From Gallionella sp. (GTDB lineage: Bacteria; Pseudomonadota; Gammaproteobacteria; Burkholderiales; Gallionellaceae), in NCBI GenBank assembly GCA_030682375.1, contig JAUXOL010000003.1, forward strand, positions 1-53,987: 53,987 nt of DNA, read 5' to 3'. Below, piece after piece: positions 38,351 to 47,651 of this stretch; the first letter of the stretch is position 1, and the number at the start of each line of letters is the position of its first letter. Both the position numbers and the translations under genes were made by a program. The notes under the pieces are model-generated. The model had not been told where the DNA came from, did no database searches, and was given only the letters and a program-made list of their open reading frames with translations.

Positions 38351-39001
38351 ATGAATACCATCCTGAAAACTTTAATTGCCGCAGGCATCTTCGCCTCGTT
38401 CAGCCTGAACGCACAGGCTGCGGATATCGCCGCCGCCGATGCTCCCTACGTGCAGGAACACCTGCAACGCATGGAACGCATGAATGCCATGACACCAGAA
38501 CAACGCATCAAGGAGCGCGAGTCGATGCACAAGGAGATGCAGAGCCTGACGCCGGAACAGCGCGCAGAACATCGCAAGGCGATGCGCGAGCAATGGGAGC
38601 AGATGCCCCCGGAAGATCGCAAGGAAATGCGCAAGAAGATGCACGACGACATGAAGCGTATGTCGCCGGAAGATCGCCGCACCTATCGCGAGGAGATGCG
38701 CCGCGAATGGGACGGCATGACCCCGGAACAGCGCGCGGAACGCCGCAAGGAAATGCATGAACACTGGAACAAGATGTCGCCGGAAGACCGCAAGGCCATG
38801 CGCAAGGAAATGAAGGAGCATCGCAAGAACATGTCTCCCGAAGAGCGTGCTGAACACCGCAAGGAGATGCGCGAGCGCTTCGAGAAAATGTCGCCGGAAG
38901 AACGCCAGAAACTCAGACGCGACATGGGCCAGCCATGCAGCGACGAACCGGCGATGCGCGACTGCCCGCTCGAAAAACCAGGCCCCAAAACGGCAAACTG
39001 A
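38351..39001 (+). CDS. Secreted charged repeat protein (seven 19-residue repeats)
   Basis: A 216-residue protein with a signal peptide (cut likely after AQA at residue 23). From residue 48 it has seven full 19-residue repeats and one partial, each beginning (S/T/P)PE(Q/D/E)R and ending in Met, with RK-x-M in the middle. It is very rich in Met, Arg, Lys and Glu, predicted wholly helical. The TPEQR motif recalls the LTxxQ motif of the CpxP/Spy chaperone family. Two late cysteines (QPCSDE, RDCPL) may pair. GAAGGAG precedes the ATG. A hairpin follows the stop. It may be a periplasmic chaperone or metal-binding protein under OmpR control; this is inference. Confidence 0.8.
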   Translation: MNTILKTLIAAGIFASFSLNAQAADIAAADAPYVQEHLQRMERMNAMTPEQRIKERESMHKEMQSLTPEQRAEHRKAMREQWEQMPPEDRKEMRKKMHDDMKRMSPEDRRTYREEMRREWDGMTPEQRAERRKEMHEHWNKMSPEDRKAMRKEMKEHRKNMSPEERAEHRKEMRERFEKMSPEERQKLRRDMGQPCSDEPAMRDCPLEKPGPKTAN

Positions 39002-39008
39002 CCAGCGA

Positions 39009-39030
39009 CGCCCCATCCCCGGATGGGGCG
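39009..39030 (+). terminator. Hairpin after the repeat protein gene
   Basis: CGCCCCATCC and GGATGGGGCG form a perfect ten-pair stem around two bases, eight bases after the stop codon. The T run is weak (CTTCCC), so termination may be partial. Confidence 0.6.
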
Positions 39031-39128
39031 CTTCCCGCATCAGGCATTACCTCCGCATGCAGCCTGTAGTCGGGCACATCCCCGGATACGGGCTTTATTC
39101 TTCACTCCGGAACTTATCGCCATTTTCA

Positions 39129-40028
39129 ATGGTCGCACCCGACATGAATGAAACGATGCTGAAATTCGTACAAGGTCGCCATGATCTCTATCCCCACGAA
39201 TTGGAAAAACGCTTCCAGCGCATCCTGAACAGGATCGTCGAACTGTGGGAAACCCCTCAGATGGACGCCTATTTCACCGAACTGATGATCGATACCCGCG
39301 GTGGCACCCGCCAAGGCTTTCCCAAGGAAGTGGCGACCGACATTTATCGCCTAAGCCGGATACACGAACACTCGCTCCAGAAATCCCAGGTAACGCAAAA
39401 CGATCCATGGGCTCATATAGACGGTCAACGAAAGCAAGCTCTGGAACAACTGGGATATCAATGGACTCCCCATGACTACCTGAAATCCGCCGAAAAGCAT
39501 GACCTCAACGCACTGGGCATCTATCTCGGCACCGGGATTCCCGTCGATACGCGCGACGATAGAGGCTGGACGCCGCTGATGATCTCCTCTTTCAACGGTA
39601 ATGAAGACATGGCGGAACTGCTGATACGCAGCGGCGCCGATGTGCATACCACGGACAATGCCGGCTATGGTCCGATGCACTGGGCCGCGTTCAACGGCTA
39701 CCGCAATGTGATCAAGCTCCTGGTCATCAAGCACGCCAACGTGAATGCGCGCAGCAACCACGGCTGGACACCGTTATTGCAAGCCGCCACGAGAGGCCAG
39801 CTCGACGCCGGCATCGCACTGATCGCCGCCGGAGCCAACGTGAATCTCTCCAGCAACGACGGCTGGACTCCCCTGCACAAGGCCTGCGCCAACGGACATA
39901 GCGATATGGTCAGGCTGCTGCTGGCACGGGGCGCGGATCGCAACGCCCAATATCAGGACGGAGTCTCCCCACTCGCGCTCGCAACGAAGAACAAGCGCGA
40001 GGACATCGTCAAGCTGCTTATCGGCTGA
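39129..40028 (+). CDS. Ankyrin-repeat protein
   Basis: A 299-residue protein with about five ankyrin repeats from about residue 135 ([83 protein letters not shown], each cited as a mark). The first 110 residues are a helical domain I do not recognise ([19 protein letters not shown]). There is no signal peptide, so it is cytoplasmic and probably binds another protein. The start could be the ATG at 39129 or at 39144; neither has a strong ribosome site. The 3' end overlaps the convergent rimO gene by 11 bases. Confidence 0.85.
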   Translation: MVAPDMNETMLKFVQGRHDLYPHELEKRFQRILNRIVELWETPQMDAYFTELMIDTRGGTRQGFPKEVATDIYRLSRIHEHSLQKSQVTQNDPWAHIDGQRKQALEQLGYQWTPHDYLKSAEKHDLNALGIYLGTGIPVDTRDDRGWTPLMISSFNGNEDMAELLIRSGADVHTTDNAGYGPMHWAAFNGYRNVIKLLVIKHANVNARSNHGWTPLLQAATRGQLDAGIALIAAGANVNLSSNDGWTPLHKACANGHSDMVRLLLARGADRNAQYQDGVSPLALATKNKREDIVKLLIG

Positions 40029-41361
40029 CTTCCGCCCACAGATCGTGGGCGTCCGAATCGGTGACTCTCACCTCAACGATATCGCCCACCTTCAAATCCT
40101 GCCCATCCTCGATATACACCAGCCCGTCGATCTCCGGCGCATCGGCCGAACTGCGCGCGACTGCACCGTCTTCGTCCACTTCGTCGACCAGCACGGCAAT
40201 GGTCTGGCCGACCTTGCGCTTCAGGCGTTCTTCGCTGATCTGTTCCTGCAGCAGCATCAGGCGTTCCAGACGCTCCTGCTGCACCTCGGGCGGCACCGGA
40301 TCGGGCAGTTCGTTCGCGGCCGCGCCTTCCACCGGGGAATAGGCGAACGCGCCGACGCGGTCGAGTTGGGCTTCCTTCAGAAAATCCAGCAACTCCTCGA
40401 ACTCTGCCTCGGTCTCGCCGGGGAAGCCGACGATGAACGTGCTGCGCAGCGTCAGTTCCGGGCATATCTCGCGCCAGCGCTTGATGCGCGCCAGCACGTT
40501 GTCGCTGTTGCCCGGGCGCTTCATCAGCTTGAGGATGCGCTGATTGGCATGCTGGAACGGGATATCGAGATAAGGCAGGATCTTGCCTTCGGCCATCAGC
40601 GGGATTACTTCGTCCACATGCGGGTACGGGTAGACGTAATGCAACCGCACCCAAATCTTTTCGCCATCAGGCCCGGCAAGCTCGCCCAATGCTACGGCAA
40701 GTTCGGTCATCCGCGTCCTGAGCGGCCTGCCGCCCCAGAAGCCGGTGCGATATTTCACATCCACGCCGTAGGCGGAGGTGTCCTGCGAGATCACCAGCAG
40801 CTCTTTCACACCGGCATCAACCAGATACCGAGCTTCCTGCATCACCTCGCCGACCGGGCGGCTGACCAAGTCGCCGCGCAGGCTGGGGATGATGCAGAAG
40901 GTGCAACTGTGGTTGCAGCCCTCGGAAATCTTCAGATAGGCGAAATGTTTCGGCGTCAGGCGTATGCCCTGCGCGGGAACCAGATCGGTCAACGGGTCAT
41001 GCGGTTTCGGCAAATGCTGGTGCACCGCCTCCATCACCTCGTCGGCGGCATGCGGCCCGGTCACGGCCAGCACCTTGGGATGCGCCTGCTGTACCACATC
41101 GCCCTTCGCGCCCAGGCAACCGGTGACGATGACCTTGCCATTCTCGGCCAGCGCCTCACCAATCGCATCCAGCGACTCTTCCACCGCGCTGTCGATGAAG
41201 CCGCAGGTGTTCACGACCACCAGATCGGCGTCCTGATAGCTACCGGAGATCAGATAGCCTTCGGCGCGCAAGCGGGTGAGGATCTGCTCGGAGTCCGAAG
41301 TCGCCTTGGGGCAGCCTAACGAGACGAAACCGACTTTCGGTGGGGAGTTTTTTGCGTTCAT
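40018..41361 (-). CDS. rimO: Ribosomal protein S12 methylthiotransferase RimO
   Basis: A 447-residue radical-SAM enzyme that adds a methylthio group to Asp89 of S12. The N-terminal cluster cysteines are Cys17, Cys53 and Cys82; the radical-SAM cluster is Cys149, Cys153 and Cys156 in CNHSCTFC. The C-terminal TRAM domain ends at LWAEVSR. Length and motifs distinguish it from MiaB. Confidence 0.96.
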   Translation of the reverse strand: MNAKNSPPKVGFVSLGCPKATSDSEQILTRLRAEGYLISGSYQDADLVVVNTCGFIDSAVEESLDAIGEALAENGKVIVTGCLGAKGDVVQQAHPKVLAVTGPHAADEVMEAVHQHLPKPHDPLTDLVPAQGIRLTPKHFAYLKISEGCNHSCTFCIIPSLRGDLVSRPVGEVMQEARYLVDAGVKELLVISQDTSAYGVDVKYRTGFWGGRPLRTRMTELAVALGELAGPDGEKIWVRLHYVYPYPHVDEVIPLMAEGKILPYLDIPFQHANQRILKLMKRPGNSDNVLARIKRWREICPELTLRSTFIVGFPGETEAEFEELLDFLKEAQLDRVGAFAYSPVEGAAANELPDPVPPEVQQERLERLMLLQEQISEERLKRKVGQTIAVLVDEVDEDGAVARSSADAPEIDGLVYIEDGQDLKVGDIVEVRVTDSDAHDLWAEVSR

Positions 41362-41634
41362 ATGCGAGTCTGGCCTTGATGGTTTGCCGCCGGAATACTG
41401 TCAGCGTGGATCGGCCGTGATTCTGCCGGGTCGCTATTCTAGCCATTTCATGCCCGCGAAGTAAGCGCGGGGAAGCCGATACGCGATGCACGCATGATAT
41501 TTTCAGAAACAAGATTCCATCCTGGAATACCCGCATAAGCTATATACGAGATGAAATGCATTCTCCTTTCGTCGATAGACTGTTCGCGGGTAAGATTGCG
41601 AACCTTGGAAAATATCCAGACGAGACTTTAAGCC

Positions 41635-42924
41635 ATGAAACGACGCATTTTGTTCCATTTTTGCACGATTCTAGCCGCATTATCCTGTTTCTGTAACACT
41701 GCTGCCGCCGATCCGCACGCTGCGTCTGACCCCAGCACTTTTACGCCTGGCTACGGCTTCCGCGATTGCCCGGCATGCCCGGAAATGACCGTGATACCGG
41801 CCGGCCGCTTCCTGATGGATGCCGCAGGCGCGGCGCAAACCGTCGCAATCGGACAAGCCTTCGCCATCGGCAAATACGAGGTCACCTTCGATGAGTGGGA
41901 CGCTTGCGTCGCCGCAGGCGGCTGCGGTGGTTACCGCCCTTCGGACGAGGGCTGGGGGCGAGAACAGCATCCGGTGATGAATATCAGTTGGCAAGATGCC
42001 AATCTGTATGTGCAGTGGTTATCGCAGAAAACCGGCAGGCATTACCGCTTGCCGAGCGAGGCGGAATGGGAATATGCCGCGCGCGGCGGGCTGTCGCCGC
42101 ACCACCTGAAGGGCGATCTCCCGGGAAACGATAGCGCCAACTGCGACAATTGCGTCGGCCAGTGGGCCAACCTCCAGACCGCGCCGGTGGGCAGGCTCGA
42201 AGCCAATGTCTTCGGGTTGTTCGACACGCACGGCAACGTCTGGGAGTGGGTCTCGGATTGCGCGGATTGCGAGTGCGAGACGCGCATCCTGCGCGGCGCA
42301 GCATTGGGCAACGGCAAGTCCATCTCCCGCGCCTCGCGACGCTTGCGCAACTCCGGCAGCGACCGCAACGGCCATGCCGGTCTGCGCGTTGCGATGTCTC
42401 TCGGCCCGGATACGCCCGCCACGCAACCTGCCCCCGCCGCACAAGCCGAGGCACCCCGCACCGTCGGCTCCCTATTCATCAGCACCTGCGGCCAGTCGGC
42501 AAAAACCGAACCGGAATGCAAACCCCTCAAAGAGGTTTACAAAGTCGAGCTGCTGGATAAGCCGCTCACGATCGACGGCGCTTTCTTCGACACCGATTCT
42601 GCCGTCCTGAAACCGGAAGGCAAAGAAAAACTCGATATGGTCGTGATGTTTGCCGAGAAATACGGCTATGCCAATCTCGATGTGACCGGGCATACCGACA
42701 GCAGCGGCTCGGAAGCCTGGAACCGCGAGCTGTCCGCAGCCCGGGCCGCATCAGTCAAGGCCTATCTGGTCGACAACGGCGTTGCGGCCGAACGCATCGC
42801 CACCAAGGGCGTGGCTTCCACCCAGCCGATCGCGACCAACGAAACCGTCGAAGGCCGCGCCAGAAACCGCCGCGTCGAGATCCGCACAACGGTGCGGGTG
42901 GAAAACAAACTGCGCGTCGAGTAA
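41635..42924 (+). CDS. Secreted SUMF1/FGE-like protein with OmpA peptidoglycan-binding domain
   Basis: A 429-residue exported protein. A signal peptide (about 1-25) is followed by a sulfatase-modifying-factor-like domain (about 48-255: IPAGRFLMD, YEVTFDEWDAC, VMNISWQDANLYVQWLS, RLPSEAEWEYAARGG, GNVWEWVSDC, GLRVA). A Pro/Ala linker (258-274) leads to an OmpA-type domain (about 305-420) with TGHTDSSGSEAWN and RARNRRVEI, including the peptidoglycan-binding Asp355 and Arg413. Many cysteines suggest disulphides. It opens the right-hand secretion locus and would be held to the cell wall. Whether the FGE-like part is an enzyme or a binding fold is not clear. A terminator follows. Confidence 0.88.
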   Translation: MKRRILFHFCTILAALSCFCNTAAADPHAASDPSTFTPGYGFRDCPACPEMTVIPAGRFLMDAAGAAQTVAIGQAFAIGKYEVTFDEWDACVAAGGCGGYRPSDEGWGREQHPVMNISWQDANLYVQWLSQKTGRHYRLPSEAEWEYAARGGLSPHHLKGDLPGNDSANCDNCVGQWANLQTAPVGRLEANVFGLFDTHGNVWEWVSDCADCECETRILRGAALGNGKSISRASRRLRNSGSDRNGHAGLRVAMSLGPDTPATQPAPAAQAEAPRTVGSLFISTCGQSAKTEPECKPLKEVYKVELLDKPLTIDGAFFDTDSAVLKPEGKEKLDMVVMFAEKYGYANLDVTGHTDSSGSEAWNRELSAARAASVKAYLVDNGVAAERIATKGVASTQPIATNETVEGRARNRRVEIRTTVRVENKLRVE

Positions 42925-43003
42925 GCCTTACGCATCCACATTTTCCGCTCAATGCCATAGCCACTGTGTGAACAGAACGCCATTGGCGACCAGAGCTCAC
43001 CGC

Positions 43004-43029
43004 AACCCCGGCAGAAAACCGGGGTTTTT
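43004..43029 (+). terminator. Terminator after the FGE/OmpA gene
   Basis: AACCCCGG and CCGGGGTT form an eight-pair stem around a seven-base loop, followed by TTTTT. It separates the FGE/OmpA gene from the TolC-like gene, so the latter needs its own promoter in 43030-43202. I see no gene in 42925-43202. Confidence 0.88.
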
Positions 43030-43202
43030 CAGGCCCTTTTCTTCAATTCATTTTCATACGCATGCAGCGACAATCGCGCATGTTCAAAACTAGGCATCAA
43101 TACCAAGATTTTTATCGCTCGGGTCGCAACGTTTTTGCACGCACAGACTTTTCTCGTTTGATTGCCTCTTTCGCTGGCCCAAACCAACCAATGCAGCCCT
43201 GA

Positions 43203-46007
43203 ATGCGAACACCTCTCGCCTCGTCTGTTGTAACGACTATCAGAAACGCCCTGCTACTGCTGGTCGCTACACTGTTGGTCGCGTGTGCGGCCAAGCGCGA
43301 GGCTTACGACGTGCCCAAAATCCGTTTGCCGGAAAAGTACGCCCAAGCGCCAGCGGTGGTCGATGCGACCCTGTCGGCAGCATCCGCTTCCGGAAACGCC
43401 GCATCCTCGACGCCGTCCACTTCGGTGGCATCAGGCGTTCCGGCTTTGCAAGCAGGTGTAGCGGACGCTGCACAACAGGCCAAACAGCCTATCCCGGCCT
43501 CCCCGCTCAGCGCCACGCTGCCGGAATGGTGGCGCATGCTGGGCAACGAAGAACTGAACCACTTGATCGACCGAGCCTTGGCGAACAATCACGACCTGCG
43601 CATCGCTTCGTTGCGAGTCGTCCAACTCAAGGCCAGGATGGAAATCGCCGGGGCTGACAAGCTGCCGACGATCAGCCTGCCGATCCGAAGCGAAACGAAC
43701 TATCCCGAGTGGGGAATCGGCAACCCCAACAACAGCAACCGCTCGCGCAGCATCCACCAGATCAGCCTGCGCGCCGATTGGCGCCCGGATCTGTGGGGCG
43801 AAACCGCTTCGCTGTACGAGTCCGCCGAATTCCAGTTGATGCGCGCCACCTACCAGCGCGACGACATGCAGCGCATCGTCGTGGCTCGCATCGCCACCGA
43901 CTATCTGGAATACCTGTCGCTCAACGACCGTTTACGTGCAACCCGCCAAACCGAAAAGACCCTGAGGGAAATGTTCGAATCCGTGAAGGCTCGCATGGAA
44001 ATCGGCGACGCCACGATCACCGATCTGGAGCAGCAGCGCGCCGCCGGCTATGCGGTTCGCGCCACCATCCCGGTGCTGGAACAACAACGCGTGGTATTGC
44101 ATAACCGCATCGCCAGCTTTGCAGGCACGGTGCCGGAAGAACTGAAACTATCCGGCCAGGGCATGGATTCAGTCGCCTTCCCGGCGGTGCTGCCCGGAGC
44201 ACCTTCCACACTGCTGTTGCGGCGGCCGGATGTGCGCGCAGTCGAAGCGCGCCTGCTGGCGGCAGACGCGGATATCGACGTGGCGCGGGCGCGGCTGCTC
44301 CCGCCGCTGGACCTCACCGCTCAGGCAGGTTTCGGCAGCCTGTACCTGTCACGCCTGTTCTCGTCGCCCACTCTGTGGTGGCAGACGATAGCCAACCTGT
44401 CGATCACTCTGTTCGACAGCGGCAAGCGCGACAAGGAAGTGGAATTCGCCAAGGCGATGCACGAGGAGATGGTCGAAACATATATCCGCGTACTCTACGA
44501 CGCGGTGCGCGAAGTCGACAATGCGCTCGGCGCCATCCGACACATGAGCAAACAATTGGAAGAGCAAAGCGTCGCCACCGAGTCCTCCTTCCGCGCGTGG
44601 AATTACAGCCAGGAGGCTTATCATGCCGGCGCGACGGATTATCTGGTCGTGCTGGACACCGAGCGCACCTATCACCGCCATCTCGACGATCTGTACCGCT
44701 ACAGGATGGAACGCTACCGCGGACTGGTCGACTTGTTCAGCGCACTCGGCGGCGGCGTACATATGGGCGACAAGTTGCCGGGCAAGGGCTATCGGCCCGA
44801 GCCGATGCCGGACGAAGTCGACTATGGCGTCGTGCTGGATGCCGTCGTTGCCGGCCTGCATCCGCTCATCAACCCCGCTCCGCTGGGATACGACCACGTC
44901 CCAGTGCCGCTCAGCCACGAAGCAAACGAGCCGACCCAAGGCAACCCGTCCATCGCGCTCGATCCGTCCTCCGACGACAACCACGAGATCGGCCATGCCT
45001 TCCAGGATCCGCTGATCCTGGCGCTGATCCGCACAGAGCAGCCCGCGATCGGCCAGACCGAAGGAATAGACTGGGATGGCGATACGCTGCGCACGGACCG
45101 TGAACGCTGGCTCGTCGAACTGTTCGGCACGTTCGACCGCAGCGCCATCTTCCCGGTATGGCGAGATTTGCGCGCCCGTTTCCCGCTGCTGGTCAAAGAC
45201 CTCAAGCTACTGCCGCGTCAGCAGGACAACACCCAGGTCAACGAAATGGAGCGCCAGTCTTGGTACCGGCTTTTCGTTTCCTCGTTCCCGGATCGCCAAG
45301 CGGCGGAAGATGCCTGCGCTACCCTGCGCGCCGGAACCCGACACTGCGGCATCGTGTCGTCCCGCGTCCTGCGCGGCAATGATCCTTTCAACGCAAGCCG
45401 CACGTTGAACGATTCGAGAGCTGCCCAACCAAAGCATCCCGTTACCAAGCCGACCTCTTCGGCGACGGAATCAGTAGCTCCCGAGGAAAAGTCTTCACTT
45501 CCCGACAGCACAATTCAGTTGCCCGTTCCCAAGACCGAGGTCGGGAATGTCGCTCCGGCTTTGCCAGAGACAAGCCGCGTCCCTGCTCCAAAAACCGGGA
45601 ATACGAACACCTCCATCCCCGCACCTGCCATTACCGACGCCAAGCCGATTGGCCAGGAATACTGGCTGGTAGAACTGCCGCCCGTGCATGACCAGCGCGC
45701 AATCGCCACCGCTTGGCGCGATTTGCACGAACGTTTCCCTGCACAGATGAAAATACGCACATTGTTGACTCGCGAACAAAGCGCATCCGATACAAACGAC
45801 AAGGAGCAGCTAGCCCGCTACCAACTGTTTATCGCCAAATACCCGGAAAGATCTATGGCTGTGGAATTCTGCGGCATGCTGCATGCCGCAGGACAGGCAT
45901 GCACGGTGCTGTCGTCGCACTCCTTTGCGCAAGGCGATGAACTCGAGATGTCATGGTCCACGAACCGCAGCTTTATCTATCGTCGGGAAAAGGCCGAGCT
46001 GCAATGA
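43203..46007 (+). CDS. TolC/NodT-type outer-membrane lipoprotein with two SPOR-like domains
   Basis: A 934-residue protein. Lipobox LVAC gives Cys28. Residues 105-520 are an outer-membrane efflux (TolC/NodT) region, with WWRMLGNEELNHLIDRALANN, SLRADWRPDLWGE and RRPDVRAVEARLLAADADI (cited as marks). A linker leads to two related domains at about 635-720 and 820-905 that share a WLVEL start, a WRDL-x-RFP block and a closing YRLFVSSFPDRQAA / YQLFIAKYPERSMA segment with C-x-x-L-x-x-G-x-x-C. These look like SPOR domains, which bind bare peptidoglycan glycans. A Pro/Ser/Thr-rich linker (about 740-815) parts them. Ordinary TolC proteins are about 450-500 residues, so the tail is unusual. The stop overlaps the next start by four bases. 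Confidence 0.88.
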   Translation: MRTPLASSVVTTIRNALLLLVATLLVACAAKREAYDVPKIRLPEKYAQAPAVVDATLSAASASGNAASSTPSTSVASGVPALQAGVADAAQQAKQPIPASPLSATLPEWWRMLGNEELNHLIDRALANNHDLRIASLRVVQLKARMEIAGADKLPTISLPIRSETNYPEWGIGNPNNSNRSRSIHQISLRADWRPDLWGETASLYESAEFQLMRATYQRDDMQRIVVARIATDYLEYLSLNDRLRATRQTEKTLREMFESVKARMEIGDATITDLEQQRAAGYAVRATIPVLEQQRVVLHNRIASFAGTVPEELKLSGQGMDSVAFPAVLPGAPSTLLLRRPDVRAVEARLLAADADIDVARARLLPPLDLTAQAGFGSLYLSRLFSSPTLWWQTIANLSITLFDSGKRDKEVEFAKAMHEEMVETYIRVLYDAVREVDNALGAIRHMSKQLEEQSVATESSFRAWNYSQEAYHAGATDYLVVLDTERTYHRHLDDLYRYRMERYRGLVDLFSALGGGVHMGDKLPGKGYRPEPMPDEVDYGVVLDAVVAGLHPLINPAPLGYDHVPVPLSHEANEPTQGNPSIALDPSSDDNHEIGHAFQDPLILALIRTEQPAIGQTEGIDWDGDTLRTDRERWLVELFGTFDRSAIFPVWRDLRARFPLLVKDLKLLPRQQDNTQVNEMERQSWYRLFVSSFPDRQAAEDACATLRAGTRHCGIVSSRVLRGNDPFNASRTLNDSRAAQPKHPVTKPTSSATESVAPEEKSSLPDSTIQLPVPKTEVGNVAPALPETSRVPAPKTGNTNTSIPAPAITDAKPIGQEYWLVELPPVHDQRAIATAWRDLHERFPAQMKIRTLLTREQSASDTNDKEQLARYQLFIAKYPERSMAVEFCGMLHAAGQACTVLSSHSFAQGDELEMSWSTNRSFIYRREKAELQ

Positions 46008-47650
46008 GCGAACGCCACAAACAATTTTCCGATCTGACCCCGCGCCAGCTACAGATATTAAAACTGCTGCAGGCTGGCAAACCCAACAAGGCATTGTCCG
46101 AAGAATTAGGGATCGGATTGGGCACGGTCAAACAACATCTGGTGGCGCTATTCAAGAAACTGAACGTCACGAACCGCGCAATGGCGGTATCGCTGGCGGT
46201 CGATCTCCAGCAGGAACAGGAAACGTCGCGCCCCTCGTCGCTGAGAACTACGGTGCTGCTGGACAGTCGTCCCTGCGTGGTGCTCAGCATATCCCTCCCG
46301 CAAGACGCCCCTCCGTCGGCAGTTCGCCTGATGCACGGCAGCCTGGCTTCGATCGCGGCGGCTAACGATGCCATTTTCCTGGCCCGCCCCGGTCATGCCG
46401 GAGATGTCATTTTCGGCATTCAGCGCAGCACGGGGCATGTTGTTGCCGTCGCGCTGCAAACGGCGCAAGCCGTTCACAGCGACCTGCTGCTTGCCGATGC
46501 CGACATGGCAGCACAATTACGCGGCTGCCTGACCGCCGGACACGCGTTTGCCAGTATGCAGCGCTTCGGCGGATGGACCGGCGAAGCGCTGGCCAGCGCA
46601 GCCATTTCGTCGGCACGCGAACTGCTGGATACGGTCGCGCCCGGACAATTCTTTATCGATAGCGCCGCCCGTGATCTGACGGCTTTGTTCAACATCGAGG
46701 GATTGCCGAAGGGTGTCACGACCATGCCTTTTGCCGGCCTCGATCAATTGCACTGGAGCGCCGACCGCCCGAGATATGAACTGGTCGGCCGTGAAACCGA
46801 AAAAAAAGCGCTGTCCGCAGCATTGGAAGAGTCCGCCGAAGGGCATGGCAAGCTGATCCATATCGAAGGCGAAATGGGGATGGGCAAGTCGCGCCTGTGC
46901 GACAAACTTTCCCGTCTGTGCCTGAGCCGGTCTGGCTGCGCATCCTTCTACCGCTGCTTGCCGACATCGCTGGGCCAACGTTGTTACGATACTTTGGGCC
47001 GCGAATATTGCACCATCGAAGACATCGATGCCCGACTGCGGTCTCAACCAGAACGGCTGCCGGAGCTGGTGATCGTCGACGATATCCATCTGTTGCCAGC
47101 GACACAGCAGACGGCGTTGGCCAGCGCCGCAGCGACAGCCCTTCAGCACGGCAAACTGGTCGTTTTCGCCGGACGAAAAGTAGTGCGGACCTCCGACGCG
47201 CCGCCGGCAGAAGTCATCGCCTTACGCCGCATGCCGCCCCAGTCGCTACAAGGGCTGGTGCGCCAAGCGCTGGGAAAAGGCGGCGTCAAAAATCGGACGA
47301 ACAAGGTGCTGAACATCTGCAGCGCAGCGGCCGGCGTACCACTCTTCGCCATCGAACTGGCGCGCCATCACAAACAGGACAAGCAATTGCCGCTCACGCT
47401 GCAAATCGCCATCAATGCGCGCTTGGACGGCCTGCATCTGGATCGCAAGCTGTTGCGCGAAGTCGCTAGGCAAACCGCCGGAATCAGCCTTGAGGATGCA
47501 TCCCTGAACATGGGCGAAGACATCGAATCCGTCCGGCGGCAGGCAAACAACTCGGTAGCGGCCGGAGTATTGAGTCTCACTGCGAATGAATGGATCTCGT
47601 TCACTCATCCCCTGCTGCGGCTAGCCATCAACGATACGATTACAGACTGA
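46004..47650 (+). CDS. LuxR-type regulator with degenerate cyclase-like domain and AAA ATPase
   Basis: A 548-residue protein starting at the ATG at 46004, which overlaps the upstream stop (ATGA). Residues 10-62 are a LuxR/FixJ helix-turn-helix (LTPRQLQILKLLQAGKPNKALSEELGIGLGTVKQHL, cited as a location), here at the N-terminus rather than the usual C-terminus. Residues 85-225 resemble a class III nucleotide cyclase fold (GDVIFGIQRS, AGHAFASMQRFGGWTGEALASA, APGQFFIDSAAR) without the metal-binding aspartates. Residues 258-450 are an AAA-type ATPase (ELVGRETEKKAL, Walker A GEMGMGKS at 289-296, Walker B LVIVDDIH at 355-362). It has no membrane segment. It sits between outer- and inner-membrane parts of a secretion system and probably controls this locus. 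Confidence 0.85.
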   Translation: MSERHKQFSDLTPRQLQILKLLQAGKPNKALSEELGIGLGTVKQHLVALFKKLNVTNRAMAVSLAVDLQQEQETSRPSSLRTTVLLDSRPCVVLSISLPQDAPPSAVRLMHGSLASIAAANDAIFLARPGHAGDVIFGIQRSTGHVVAVALQTAQAVHSDLLLADADMAAQLRGCLTAGHAFASMQRFGGWTGEALASAAISSARELLDTVAPGQFFIDSAARDLTALFNIEGLPKGVTTMPFAGLDQLHWSADRPRYELVGRETEKKALSAALEESAEGHGKLIHIEGEMGMGKSRLCDKLSRLCLSRSGCASFYRCLPTSLGQRCYDTLGREYCTIEDIDARLRSQPERLPELVIVDDIHLLPATQQTALASAAATALQHGKLVVFAGRKVVRTSDAPPAEVIALRRMPPQSLQGLVRQALGKGGVKNRTNKVLNICSAAAGVPLFAIELARHHKQDKQLPLTLQIAINARLDGLHLDRKLLREVARQTAGISLEDASLNMGEDIESVRRQANNSVAAGVLSLTANEWISFTHPLLRLAINDTITD

Positions 47651-47651
47651 C

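Noticed and set aside
38847..39128. Longer start for the ankyrin gene, reaching into the repeat-protein gene
   Set aside because: The extra residues are an out-of-frame reading of the 19-residue repeats and the terminator; the ankyrin protein most likely begins at 39129 or 39144.
41362..41634. Intergenic region before the FGE/OmpA gene examined for a small gene or RNA
   Set aside because: No convincing frame, RNA fold or repeat was found; it is likely the promoter region for rimO and the FGE/OmpA gene.
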